The notes below the pieces were generated by a model that worked only from the letters and a program-made list of their open reading frames with translations, ran no database searches and was not told the origin of the DNA. 30,219 nucleotides of DNA from Paramecium sonneborni (taxonomy: Eukaryota; Ciliophora; Oligohymenophorea; Peniculida; Parameciidae): assembly GCA_905182985.1 (NCBI GenBank), contig CAJJDN010000204.1, forward strand, positions 23,243 through 53,461. The letters run 5' to 3'. This document shows, in pieces, positions 10,484-20,367 of this stretch; position 1 is the stretch's first letter, and each line of letters starts with the position of its first letter. Made by a program: the position numbers and the translations under genes.

Positions 10484-11968
10484 AAACAAATTATCTTCAA
10501 AGTTTATTATTTAATTCAAATAAAAAAATCTAATGTTTTATAAAATATTAATAAAAAGTATTATTAGATATTAATATATTAAATTATTAGATTTAAGTCT
10601 TAATAAGAAAGCTTACTTAATTTTTTGGTACTTTAATGCTTACTATGAAAATAATTTATTATTTATAATATCATCATAATACATATGAAGTAAGTATATA
10701 GCATAATTATTAGTATGGTTGAGAAGAATGCAAATTAAATAGTAATTGGAGGGATGTTTGACGATTAAAAGCCATAAATTTGGATCATTAATATGAGGAA
10801 TTTAGAAAAGTAAAGAACACTGCTATTTCGATATTTACAAGTCTTTCACAATCATATTTAATTTGATAATATTGTAAATTAGAATGCTTTTATGGTTTGA
10901 AATCCTAAACTTATAATTTCTTCAATGTTTCAGAAAATCAATTTTTGATAATCCTCAATTTAATTATGATGAACATTATTTAAGTAATGATTACTAATTA
11001 TATATCAGTATTAATGATATTCAATTAATCATTGTTATAGTAATTACTTTTATTAAATTAAATTGTTTCCCATAATTTTGAATAAATATTTAACTAAAAT
11101 TAGATAAATTGTACAATAAATCAAAATGTTCCCATGTCACAAATATTTCTAAGAATATACACATATGGTTTTAGAGATTAACAAAATTTTGAATTTAATA
11201 AATAAAATTAAAAGTTTAACAGTCTTACTTAAAGATATCAGTTAAAATATCAATAATAGTGTATAAGTATCATTTTTTTCATATTGATTATTTAATGTTT
11301 TATGTATTTACATTTTTTTTCTACAGTAGCTGATCATAAATCTGAATAAAGATATATCAATCACTTAGACTAGAAAGCTATACTTACTCAGTTTTATTTG
11401 TGACCACAATATAATTTAGATCTGAAGAATGTAATTTTCCTTTTTAAAAAATCTTCGAATAAATGCCAAATGTTTAGGAAATTTATTACTTAAACATTGT
11501 GAAGCTTGATTTGGAAAATCCATTTCCTTAAGGTTACTCATTAAAATTAAAGAGTATCACAACAGCTGGTAATATATCATAATAAAAATTTTAGAGACCT
11601 TAGTATTTTATATATATTTTAACAGTAAATAAAGATTATACTTGGGTTTTTCATTCGTAAACTCAGAAATAAATGCAATTTTTGGAATGAAAGATTTATT
11701 AGAAGTTGTTATGGCAGGTTCTATGACAATACCTACATTAATATTAAGAAAAGTATTTGTTGATTTATTTTTTTTAATCAATAAATAATTTAAGTTCAAT
11801 TTAATAATCAACATGATTTGAAAATTCTAAATCATTTTATATTTTATGTAAATTAGACAGGTTTAATTGAAATAGAGGAAAGTATAAAATTGATTTAACT
11901 CAATTAAATTATTCTTACTTTAAACCTAAAGTTTTTAATTAGATGAAGCATTTAAGATTTGGCCACTT
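10484..11968. other. 1.5 kb without a confident gene
   Basis: A 61-codon frame at 10715-10900 (+) includes IVIGGMFDDQKPQIWIINM, faintly like a kelch blade but single and unsupported. From about 10960 to 11403 (+) one frame lacks TGA but its composition does not look coding. On the minus strand 11608-11814 is open even in the standard code, without a recognisable motif. I assign no gene here. Confidence 0.35.
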
Positions 11969-12604
11969 ATGCTAGGGTTTTTTTATCGTTCAAAATAAAG
12001 TTAAAAATAGAAATCAAAAAAGCCTTGTAAAAACTAAAAAACAGTTCCACAACAAAAAGTGAGCACAGAACTATTAAATAGATTATAAATGAACTTATAA
12101 GAACTTGTTGTTAATTTAAACAAAACTTTTCTAAATTTAAAAATTTTAGATGAAGCTAGAATGGTAGGAAATGATTACTATCAAGAATTATTATAAATAA
12201 GGCAGTCTGTATGTGCAGTATAATTCTTGGAAATTATGAAAGACAAATAAATCAATTAAGCCTGAAGAATGTTTGAAGTTCTAGTTGCTGAGAGAATTTT
12301 AAGTAGTAATTTATTTGATAAAAAAAGTCAAAAAGCAATTACGGTAGGGAAATAGTTAGTTATGAGCGTTAAAAAGTCTTATAATATTAGAATGAGATCA
12401 TTAATAAGATTGATAAATAAATTAGAAATTTTTAATATTAATTTTATTGTTTTTTCTTATATTTTTTAACAATATTTAATATATATAAATACATAAATAT
12501 ATATCATAAACACCATTAATAATCAAATAATATTACTTCTGATAATTAACCCAATTAAACTGATATCAACAATCAATAACAATTTATTTAATTCATCATA
12601 ATGA
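11969..12604 (+). CDS. Unknown protein interrupted by in-frame TGA
   Basis: The frame from ATG 11969-11971 has clear coding character: a Lys/Gln-rich start, then a helical segment with TELLNRLQMNLQELVVNLNK and ILDEARMVGNDYYQELL. It reaches TGA 12263-12265 after 98 codons. The same frame continues at once with equally protein-like sequence (RMFEVLVAERILSSNLFDKK, then KKSYNIRMRSLIRLINKL) before decaying into AT-rich sequence and ending at TGA 12602-12604. Either the gene ends at 12265, or it carries a nonsense mutation or a recoded UGA. A separate start at ATG 12269 is also possible. I do not recognise the family; the predicted structure is mainly helical. No GT-AG intron of normal size would remove the TGA. 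Confidence 0.45.
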
Positions 12605-12627
12605 TTATTAGAATATATATATGAATA

Positions 12628-12894
12628 TCATAAATCTTCGAAATTGAGTATATCAAAATTCTCCTTTTCCCTTTTCTATTAATTATCATACCATTAAGTT
12701 TAGAATACTTATAAACTGTTCTCATACTTCCTACCATCTATAATACCTTGAATCTTATACTTTCCCTCTTAATAATTCCACATCCATGAGTAATTTCTTT
12801 AATATATAAATCTAATGGTGTACTGAAAATTTTTATGATTCTTTCTCGAATTAAGTAGAAAATTAAATTAATAAACTAAGAATATAATTTGAAA
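12628..12894 (-). pseudogene. Fragment of unknown protein, no start codon
   Basis: A minus-strand frame of 88 codons ends at TGA 12628-12630 and is bounded upstream by a TGA at 12895-12897, with no ATG. The middle part is rich in Trp/Tyr/Gly (e.g. SWMWNYQEGKYKIQGIIDGR) and the end is acidic, so it has coding character. It may be the last exon of a lost gene. Another frame over the same bases is also partly open, so the assignment is weak. Confidence 0.25.
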
Positions 12895-13337
12895 TCAGGA
12901 TTTAAGTAAATTTAAATTTAAATTATAAATTTGTTTTAAGAATTAGTTACATCAATTAAGATAATAAGATAATTTACATTTTATATGCAAAAGGGATTAT
13001 GCAAAGTAATGTAAATTATAAACTTTACATTTTCAAATTTGATTAATTCAATTAATATATAGATCAATTTTAAAATCAGAACAACAAGATTAATCCAGAT
13101 TATTTATATTAAATCGAAAAAAAACAACATATTTTATTAATTTACTAGAAAATAATAGTTAAATTATTCGCATTCAATTTTTCAGGAGTAGTTAAAAAGT
13201 AAAACTGAGATTACTGAACCCCTACTTTTTATTTTTTTCTTTTTAAAGAGATGGATGAGAATTCTTCATTGATTAGATACTATACTGTTATTTGCTTCTT
13301 GTTTGATTAAGTTCAACTAACGATCGTTTCTGTTTTA
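12895..13337. other. AT-rich spacer
   Basis: No gene, RNA or repeat is seen. The minus-strand frame that follows the TGA of the next gene downstream (13263-13337) is Gln/Asn/Arg-rich but short. Confidence 0.4.
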
Positions 13338-13604
13338 TCACTTTAACAAAAGAGAGTCCAATTTATTCAGTTTTATGAGGAGAGTCTTTTCATAATTCAC
13401 ACAATTCTTTTAAAATTATAACCTGATCCTATTACTCAAAGTATCCCACAATTAATTATCATAATTGAATGATTCATCTTTTTGCTTATACTCTTTTTCT
13501 CTCTTATATTTTTTAAGAGAAAATGTTTCATTTAAAACATCAATTGTATTTGATGAAACTTTAGCATATCCGTAATTCATTATCATTATTATTTTTCTTA
13601 ACAT
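13338..13604 (-). CDS. Small unknown Lys/Tyr/Asn-rich protein, 88 aa
   Basis: The frame from ATG 13602-13604 to TGA 13338-13340 codes for 88 residues of clear protein-like composition, including GYAKVSSNTIDVLNETFSLK and a basic stretch KKYKREKEYKQKDES. Alternative in-frame Met codons lie a few codons downstream. I recognise no domain. The neighbouring upstream frame (13684-13899, same strand) has a similar character, so the two may be pieces of one older gene separated by frameshifts. After the TGA the frame again looks coding for ~23 codons, which also suggests a truncated gene. Confidence 0.4.
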
Positions 13605-13683
13605 ATTTTATAAATTTTTTTTTTCTATTTTTATTTTTTTCTTAAAGCCATGTTGCTTTTGAAATAGCTTTCACCTCCTGATT

Positions 13684-13899
13684 TCATCTTTTAAGGCTAA
13701 TTTAAATTAAACCTTCTCTTTGGGCTTTTAGATATTATTGGTAAATTAAAATTTATTTTGCGTTTAACATTATAAAAAGTCCATAAAAAAAATTATAAAT
13801 TGCCTCTAACCTCCAAACATTAAGTGAAATTTTTGAGTCTTTGTACACAATTTTTTGCTAAATAAGTAAGTCTTCTATATCACTTTTATGCAATTTTCT
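13684..13899 (-). pseudogene. Unknown protein fragment upstream of 88-aa ORF
   Basis: This is an open minus-strand frame of 71 codons ending at TGA 13684-13686 and lacking an ATG. It contains KSDIEDLLIQQKIVYKDS and a hydrophobic segment WRLEAIYNFFYGLFIM, possibly amphipathic or membrane-associated. Just downstream on the same strand, another frame gives MKSGGESYFKSNMAL (about 13640-13684). I read the three pieces as remains of one gene with indels; the function is unknown. Confidence 0.3.
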
Positions 13900-13941
13900 T
13901 CATTGTTTTTCTAAATAAAAAATAAATACAAAATTCATTTC

Positions 13942-14018
13942 AATCTATGTAAAGATTATTTTAAGCAAGTGATTATAATTGATACTAATCTATGTGAAGA
14001 TTATAAGCCAGTGATTAT
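13942..14018. repeat. Imperfect ~33-nt direct repeat, two copies
   Basis: Copies at 13942-13976 and 13987-14018 both read AATCTATGTRAAGATTAT, then a short A/T-variable part, then AGCMAGTGATTAT (R and M mark positions that differ). They are about 45 nt apart. The repeat lies in non-coding DNA and has no obvious partner elsewhere in the window. Confidence 0.6.
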
Positions 14019-14433
14019 TGCATTAAAGAGTAATTAAACAAAGCTAAAATTATAAATTGATTTTGCCATCATCTAATAAAAAGAATTATTATTTTATAAA
14101 TGCATAATTCAATTATCCGACAAAATAAAGAAATTAAATTTGTCTTTCTTGCTTGAAAAAATTTACTTCCACTCTATTAAAAATATGTTTTCATATCTTT
14201 AGAGCATATTATATCATTATCATTGACATATAAAACTTAGAAAATATTTTGCAATCTGCCTTTTTTCAGAAATGATTGTTGAAATTATTAATTTATATAC
14301 TAATTTTTCAATTTGTTTTTTAGTAATAAGGAATTTTTTCAAATAGTATTCTTATTATCTTTTTTTTCAGTTTATGATTAAACTGATAAATTATTTTTTG
14401 TAGCAAATTCATAACCAATAAATTGAAAATTTT

Positions 14434-14752
14434 GGTTTAGGTTGAGGTTGAAGTTGAGTTAGAGGTGGAAAATGGGTCGAGGAGTTAAGTAAAGATATGA
14501 GGCCGTTCTATGAAAATTCATAAACACAAAGGGGTAAGTTGGAGTTGATGATGAGAATGGGGATTTTTAGATGGGGTTGAGGTTGAGTAGAATGAGACGA
14601 GCTTGAAGTTGAATTGAAAGATAATGAGTCAAAAGATGTATTTAGGTAGAGTAACAAAGGAGATTATGACAATGAGTAAGATGTGGAGTCTAAAAATAAA
14701 ATAAGAGGTGGGATGGAGAAGTTAAAAAAGGAAGATATGAAAGTAGTTAGAA
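14434..14752. other. G/purine-rich island (~320 nt)
   Basis: The plus strand here is strikingly rich in G and A and poor in C, in contrast with the A/T-dominated surroundings. It contains repeated GGTTGA/GTTGAG-type hexamers near 14440-14460 and again near 14575-14625. Reading it as protein is unconvincing: the plus strand is full of TGA, while the minus strand is open mainly because the purine-rich strand lacks TCA. It could be a decayed minisatellite, a non-coding transcript or a replication/chromatin element. Confidence 0.5.
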
Positions 14753-14958
14753 TATATCAATTTATTTATATTCTACTAACTTTTAATATAATCATAAATG
14801 TTTGTATTTGATAGCTTGTTTCATAAATAAAACAAAACTACTTGCAAATTATTTGTATTTTTAATTATATAATATATGATTAAAATTACAAATAAGTATA
14901 TTTTTACAATAAATAAAATAACATTAATCTCCTTATTTAATAATATAAATCATCTTAT

Positions 14959-16543
14959 TCATTTATCCTATTTAGCTCCCCATAAACGTATAGACTTATC
15001 TTCACTACTTGATGCAAGGGCAGTACCATCAGGAGAGAAACAAACTGACATGACTTCTCTAGAATGACCATCTAATTTTGCTTTTTATTATCCTGTTTTA
15101 AGATCCCATAAACGTATTGAACAATCCAAACTACCTGATGCTAAACAACTACCATCAAGAGAGAAACAGACTGAATTAACACGAGATGAATGACCATCCA
15201 ATTTGGCTTTTTATTATCCTGTTTTATGATCCCATAAACGTATAGATTTATCTTGACTACCTGATGCAACAATAGTACCATCAGGAGAGAAACAGATTGA
15301 TTAGACATAAGATGAATGACCATCTAATTTGGTTTTTTTTTATCCTGTTTTAAGATCCCATATACGTATAGAGTTATCATAACTACCTGATGCAAGGATA
15401 GTACCATCAGGAGAGAAACAGACTGATTGAACCGAATTAGTATGACCATTTAATTTGGCTTTATACTAGTTTTCTTTAAGATCCCATAAACATATAGAGT
15501 TATCACCGCTACCTGATGCAAGGGCAGTACCATCTGGAGAAAAACAGACTGACCAGACTCTTCCTGAATGATCTAATTTGGCTTTTTACTAGCTTGTTTT
15601 AAGATCCCATAAACGTATAGAGTTATCATTACTACCTGATGCAAGGGTAGCTCCATCAGGAGAGAAACAGACTGAGTCGACTGAAGATAAATGACCATCT
15701 AATTTGGCTTTTTACTATCCTGTTTTAAGATCCCATAAACGTATAGACTTATCATAACTACCTGATGCTAGGGTAGTACCATCAGGAGAGAAACAAACTG
15801 ATATGACATAAGATGAATGACCATCGAATTTCTTGAGTTCTTATACTTTCTAGTTTTTCCAATCAAAATTTGACGCAATTATATTCCTTCCGCCTTATTA
15901 TTTGATAGGTAACTCTTTTGGAGCTTCTTTATATTAATTATTTGTTCCACCTTATGTATTAGATTGAGTCCTATTATACATTAATAATCTTCTTATACTT
16001 TATTATAGATGAGATTAATTTTATTATTTCCTTCTACTTTGAGATAAAAGCCTGAATGTCTTGGTCCCACTATCTCTTTATCTTTTCTAACTCCATGATT
16101 TAAGAAGTCCTTTAAGAATTTAAGTTAGTATTCCCTTAGACAATGGAGACTAGTTTTTCTAAATCGGTATAGGAGGATTCAGCTAAATTTGTATTCTCAC
16201 TAATAAGGTTTGTGTATTATTCATTATCTTTGTCAATCCAATCTAATGTTTTTTTAATTGATTCAGACAACTCTTCCCAAATTTTCTTAAGCATCATTTC
16301 AGTTTGTGAGACAAGGGATTTAAAAGCCAATCTTTACTTAGAAATCTCAGATGTATTAGCAGGCTTGAGATCCTTTAATTGTTGGAAAGCCTTCTCTTTA
16401 AATTTATCTATGGGAACTGTTTGTTTAATATCAACTCCATGATCATATATACAATCGACACACAATTTTCTCTGACATTAGCATTTGTGAGAAGCTATGC
16501 AGAGGAATTATATCTGCTTATTAATGTGAAAGGTGCATTACAT
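14959..16543 (-). CDS. WD40 protein with B-box-like N-terminus, 518 aa
   Basis: This is a seven-bladed beta-propeller, likely a scaffold for protein complexes. The frame runs from ATG 16541-16543 to TGA 14959-14961 with one 28-nt intron (15971-15998). Residues 1-40 hold a Cys/His cluster in B-box-like order (C3-x2-H6, C15, C28-x2-C31, H35: [15 protein letters not shown], then [10 protein letters not shown]). A helical, Lys/Glu-rich region spans about 45-190 and a Gln/Asn linker follows. Seven WD repeats then fill the C-terminus, each about 42 residues with the pattern [30 protein letters not shown]. The protein ends four residues after the last Trp-Gly. Repeats are almost identical in DNA, and one (15482-15604) lacks the Gly before the conserved His. 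The repeats contain no introns. The gene looks intact. Confidence 0.9.
14985..15838 (-). repeat. Seven near-identical 126-nt WD40 repeat units
   Basis: Units of about 126 nt repeat from the CATAAACGTATAGA block (encoding SIRLWD in reverse) through ACCATCAGGAGAGAAACAGA (encoding VCFSPDG in reverse). Divergence between units is low, mostly at variable loop codons. One unit is 3 nt shorter. The similarity points to recent amplification or gene conversion. Confidence 0.9.
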
Positions 16544-17396
16544 TACCTTTATTAAAACAATTATTGAATTTCTTTTACTTTGAATTTGATTTTCTACTAC
16601 AAATAAAAAAGTATCTTGTTAAAATTTGAATAATGCTTTGTGAAATATTCTATCGGAACGTAATTGATAGAGAATTGGCATATGGGAAATTGAATAAACT
16701 GTCACAAAGTTTAAATCTTTAAGGATATAGAATAAATTCTCATCTTTTATTATTGATAATGAAAATAGTATTTAGTACCCCCTTCACTTTATAATCAAGT
16801 ATTCAATTTTAACTTGTATACAAATTTTACCAAACAATGAACAATTTGGTTTTGTTTACAAAATTATAGTGAAAATTTCATTTTAAGTATGGATACTTCT
16901 TTCAACAATCAAGCTTTAAGCTCCACACTAAAGATAAAATCAAATGTTTTTTTAATATTAATTATAAACAAAATATCACAAAGAGCAACCCTTTACCAAT
17001 TTAATAAAAAATTATAAGTAACTTAAGATTCAAGGTGATTTGGATTTGAATCTTACTTAGGTATGGAAAAAAGAATCATTTCTAAGTAGTTTAGTAATCT
17101 ACAAAAATGAAGCGTCATAAGGTTCAAATCTTTTTAAATTTTTTTTTCTGATGATGGCTTTAACATCATAACCATCTGTTTTATATTAAACAAGATGTAC
17201 ATAGAATATTATTTCTTAATTAATTTTGTTTAATATTATATTTGATAAAAAATGAATTTAGTTTAAATAAAGAGTTTTATAAATATTTGTTAAAGATCTT
17301 CAAAAAATATTGGTAGCTATTTAAAAAATATTTACTTCATTTTCATTTATGTTCCTCGATTTATATATATTAAAAAATAATTAATCTACAAATCTT
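16544..17396. other. Intergenic stretch with an inverted repeat
   Basis: No gene is seen. Arms at 17043-17055 and 17118-17130 are inverted repeats of 13 nt with one mismatch (GATTTGAATCTTA against TAAGGTTCAAATC). Each arm resembles a tRNA T-loop (GGTTCAAATC), but no complete cloverleaf can be drawn on either strand. Confidence 0.45.
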
Positions 17397-17491
17397 TTTT
17401 AATAAAAGTATAATTAATTAACATAAAATAATAAATAAATATAATAAGAGAAGCAGTAAAACAGGATTTATTTTCTAAAATATGAAATTTA
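17397..17491. repeat. 95-nt direct repeat, left edge of gap
   Basis: These 95 nt (TTTTAATAAAAGTATAATTA ... CTAAAATATGAAATTTA) are repeated exactly at 18386-18480, immediately beyond the run of N. The copy ends precisely at the gap edge. It is most likely the same genomic sequence at two contig ends that were not merged. Confidence 0.95.
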
Positions 17492-18382
17492 NNNNNNNNN
17501 NNNNNNNNNNNNNNNNNNNNNNNNNNNNNNNNNNNNNNNNNNNNNNNNNNNNNNNNNNNNNNNNNNNNNNNNNNNNNNNNNNNNNNNNNNNNNNNNNNNN
17601 NNNNNNNNNNNNNNNNNNNNNNNNNNNNNNNNNNNNNNNNNNNNNNNNNNNNNNNNNNNNNNNNNNNNNNNNNNNNNNNNNNNNNNNNNNNNNNNNNNNN
17701 NNNNNNNNNNNNNNNNNNNNNNNNNNNNNNNNNNNNNNNNNNNNNNNNNNNNNNNNNNNNNNNNNNNNNNNNNNNNNNNNNNNNNNNNNNNNNNNNNNNN
17801 NNNNNNNNNNNNNNNNNNNNNNNNNNNNNNNNNNNNNNNNNNNNNNNNNNNNNNNNNNNNNNNNNNNNNNNNNNNNNNNNNNNNNNNNNNNNNNNNNNNN
17901 NNNNNNNNNNNNNNNNNNNNNNNNNNNNNNNNNNNNNNNNNNNNNNNNNNNNNNNNNNNNNNNNNNNNNNNNNNNNNNNNNNNNNNNNNNNNNNNNNNNN
18001 NNNNNNNNNNNNNNNNNNNNNNNNNNNNNNNNNNNNNNNNNNNNNNNNNNNNNNNNNNNNNNNNNNNNNNNNNNNNNNNNNNNNNNNNNNNNNNNNNNNN
18101 NNNNNNNNNNNNNNNNNNNNNNNNNNNNNNNNNNNNNNNNNNNNNNNNNNNNNNNNNNNNNNNNNNNNNNNNNNNNNNNNNNNNNNNNNNNNNNNNNNNN
18201 NNNNNNNNNNNNNNNNNNNNNNNNNNNNNNNNNNNNNNNNNNNNNNNNNNNNNNNNNNNNNNNNNNNNNNNNNNNNNNNNNNNNNNNNNNNNNNNNNNNN
18301 NNNNNNNNNNNNNNNNNNNNNNNNNNNNNNNNNNNNNNNNNNNNNNNNNNNNNNNNNNNNNNNNNNNNNNNNNNNNNNNNNN
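17492..18382. other. Assembly gap (891 N)
   Basis: A run of unknown bases. Any reading frame that spans it is an artefact. The flanking identical 95 nt raise the possibility that nothing is missing and the contigs simply overlap. Confidence 0.99.
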
Positions 18383-18385
18383 CTC

Positions 18386-18480
18386 TTTTAATAAAAGTAT
18401 AATTAATTAACATAAAATAATAAATAAATATAATAAGAGAAGCAGTAAAACAGGATTTATTTTCTAAAATATGAAATTTA
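18386..18480. repeat. 95-nt direct repeat, right edge of gap
   Basis: Perfect copy of 17397-17491, 989 nt downstream. It begins three bases after the gap and continues directly into the degraded TPR sequence on the minus strand. Confidence 0.95.
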
Positions 18481-19435
18481 TTTTTTTTTTCTTAAAATAT
18501 TTTACGGAAGGTTGAAAGATGATTTGAAAAATCATCATTAAGTCCTAAACAATAATCTTATTTTAAATTTAATGATTAATTTATGTTATCTAATGCTTCA
18601 TCGTTCTGTCCTTACTATTCTGCATAAAAATCAGCATGATTATCAACTATTTCTAAGCATTTATCATTAATCTTTATTGCTTCTTGCTATTTTTGCAAAT
18701 TTATTAGGCAATCACCTTATTAATTTTAATAAATATACTTCACCATAGCCAAAGTAATATACTAATTCAGATTAATCCTTTTAAGTAACTTTGATATCAT
18801 ATTATAAGATTCATAATCTTTATATGTCCTTCTTAAAATGGATACAATTTTAAAAATAATTCTTAAAAATTTTCCTTAATAATATTTTTAATTTAAACCT
18901 TTACCAAATTGAGCTGCTGAGTTTTTTAGATTTATTAAAATGCATAAATCAGAATATTCCATTTTTATTTAAAAGACTTTTACTCTCTTATATTTTAATT
19001 TAATCAATATTATTTTAAGACTTCAGCATCATACAATACCTATTTTATATTGTAATAATATTAATTATTCTTTACTAATTTGTATAGTATTTTTAAACTC
19101 TTTCAATTATGTAATCAAAAATGAGTTATTCAAATATGGATTTTATCGTTAGCATTGAGTATTTATACACTAATGATATAATGGTATAACTTCATGAATC
19201 ATTTCATAAACACATTATTAGGTATTGCATATTCTTATTGTCGGAATCTTAAATTAGAGAATTTTTTGTATCATCAATTATTGAATCAAGATAATTATCG
19301 ATTGTCTTGAAGGAAGACTAAAAGATACAATTTATGACATTTTCTTTACTCTATTTCTAAATAATAAGTGTCTATTTTTGATTTAAAATCTTGCCAATGA
19401 CTTTTTTATTTCCTGGTATTGCTATTAAATATCAT
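18481..19435 (-). pseudogene. Degraded TPR-repeat gene
   Basis: On the minus strand, 18500-18740 reads as a TPR-type helical repeat (NLQKQQEAIKINDKCLEIVD, then GQNDEALDNINQSLNLKQD). An upstream exon (SDLCILINLKNSAAQFGK, ~18910-18950) joins through a possible 24-nt intron at about 18881-18904. Further upstream, coding-like pieces occur in different frames: KEFKNTIQISKEQLILLQYK near 19060-19115, KTIDNYLDSIIDDTKNSLIQ near 19250-19310, and a possible start with MIFNSNTRKQ at 19435. Several frame changes are not explained by introns and a stop is not found before the gap. I treat it as a decaying relative of the plus-strand TPR gene; an incomplete but live gene running into the gap is the alternative. 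Confidence 0.45.
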
Positions 19436-20367
19436 TTTTAATTATTAAAATAAAATAACCAATAATAAAATTTGCTTTTGCAACCAATAATCAAAATTAT
19501 TAAGAAACTATATTGTTTATAGAAAATAAATTATATTAATTTGATAAATTAAAAAGTTCTCTAATAATATTTTTGGTTTATATTAATGATGAAATAAGCG
19601 ATTTGAACTTAAATATTTTGCTTAATTGTTATTATTTAATTGAAAGTGCTTTTCATAATTTCATGATTGAAATTATCCTGATTTTTGAATGGCTTTCTTT
19701 TTAATTCATAAATTATATATAGATATACAATATTTTTAAAATTCTAATCGTCTTGATTATCATTCTAAGAATTATTATGGATTGAATACAAAATTATTAC
19801 ATATCAACTTCAATTTAGTATAAATGGTTGTATAATTAACAGATAATTTTTTTTAAATTAATTGAATCTTTATTAGTTCTAATTTATGTTTGTACGAGTT
19901 CTAAACTTCATACAAAAATAATGGGATAAAATTTTTATTTGAATATTAGTGTTTAAATTAATTGATTCAATAATTATTTTCTAGTTTGATATATCGTTCT
20001 CTAACCTATCCTCAATTATTATTTCTTATTTTTTTATTAAGACTTAGATCTCTATTATGAAATTATAATATATTATTACTAAAATGGTAGTAATATTCGT
20101 AAAGTAAAACTAATAATTTATTAAATTAATTTTTTTAGATAGATTTGGTAGAATTTAAATTATAAGATACTTTTGATAATTTAATTGTAAATATTATTTA
20201 CTAGAATTATAAGGATGACAAAAGAAGTTGATATTTGTTTATTATAAATTCCATAAAAAATTACAGAAAGAATCAAATGTATTTGTAAATTTAAATATTG
20301 CTTTATAGTAATAAGCAGATTGAATAGAAAAAGAAATTATTCTAAAAATTCAAATCAACATATGAAA
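19436..20367. other. AT-rich intergenic stretch
   Basis: About 0.9 kb with no coding-like frame, RNA gene or repeat that I can recognise. Confidence 0.45.

Noticed and set aside
10715..10900. Kelch-like blade in a 61-codon ORF
   Set aside because: A single GG-x-FDD...IWI match without further blades is not enough to claim a kelch protein.
13263..13340. Readthrough of TGA 13338-13340 into further coding-like sequence
   Set aside because: Only about 23 codons follow before the next TGA, and the AT-rich code-6 composition makes any frame look Asn/Gln/Lys-rich. Decay is simpler.
14220..14745. Long open minus-strand frame (~170 codons) across the purine-rich island
   Set aside because: It is open mainly because the G/A-rich plus strand lacks TCA. 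The Pro/Ser/Thr-rich translation shows no domain; only the last ~65 codons look coding.
14434..14752. Telomere-like G-rich repeats
   Set aside because: The hexamers are GGTTGA-type and irregular; they do not match Paramecium telomeric TTGGGG/TTTGGG tracts.
15141..15323. Standard-code ORF in the WD40 region, in a different frame of the minus strand
   Set aside because: Shadow of the repeated WD40 coding sequence read in another frame.
17041..17142. tRNA gene suggested by GGTTCAAATC
   Set aside because: No acceptor stem, anticodon arm and D-arm can be assembled at normal spacing on either strand.
17482..18413. Long open frames across the gap on both strands
   Set aside because: They consist of unknown residues over the N run and have no meaning.
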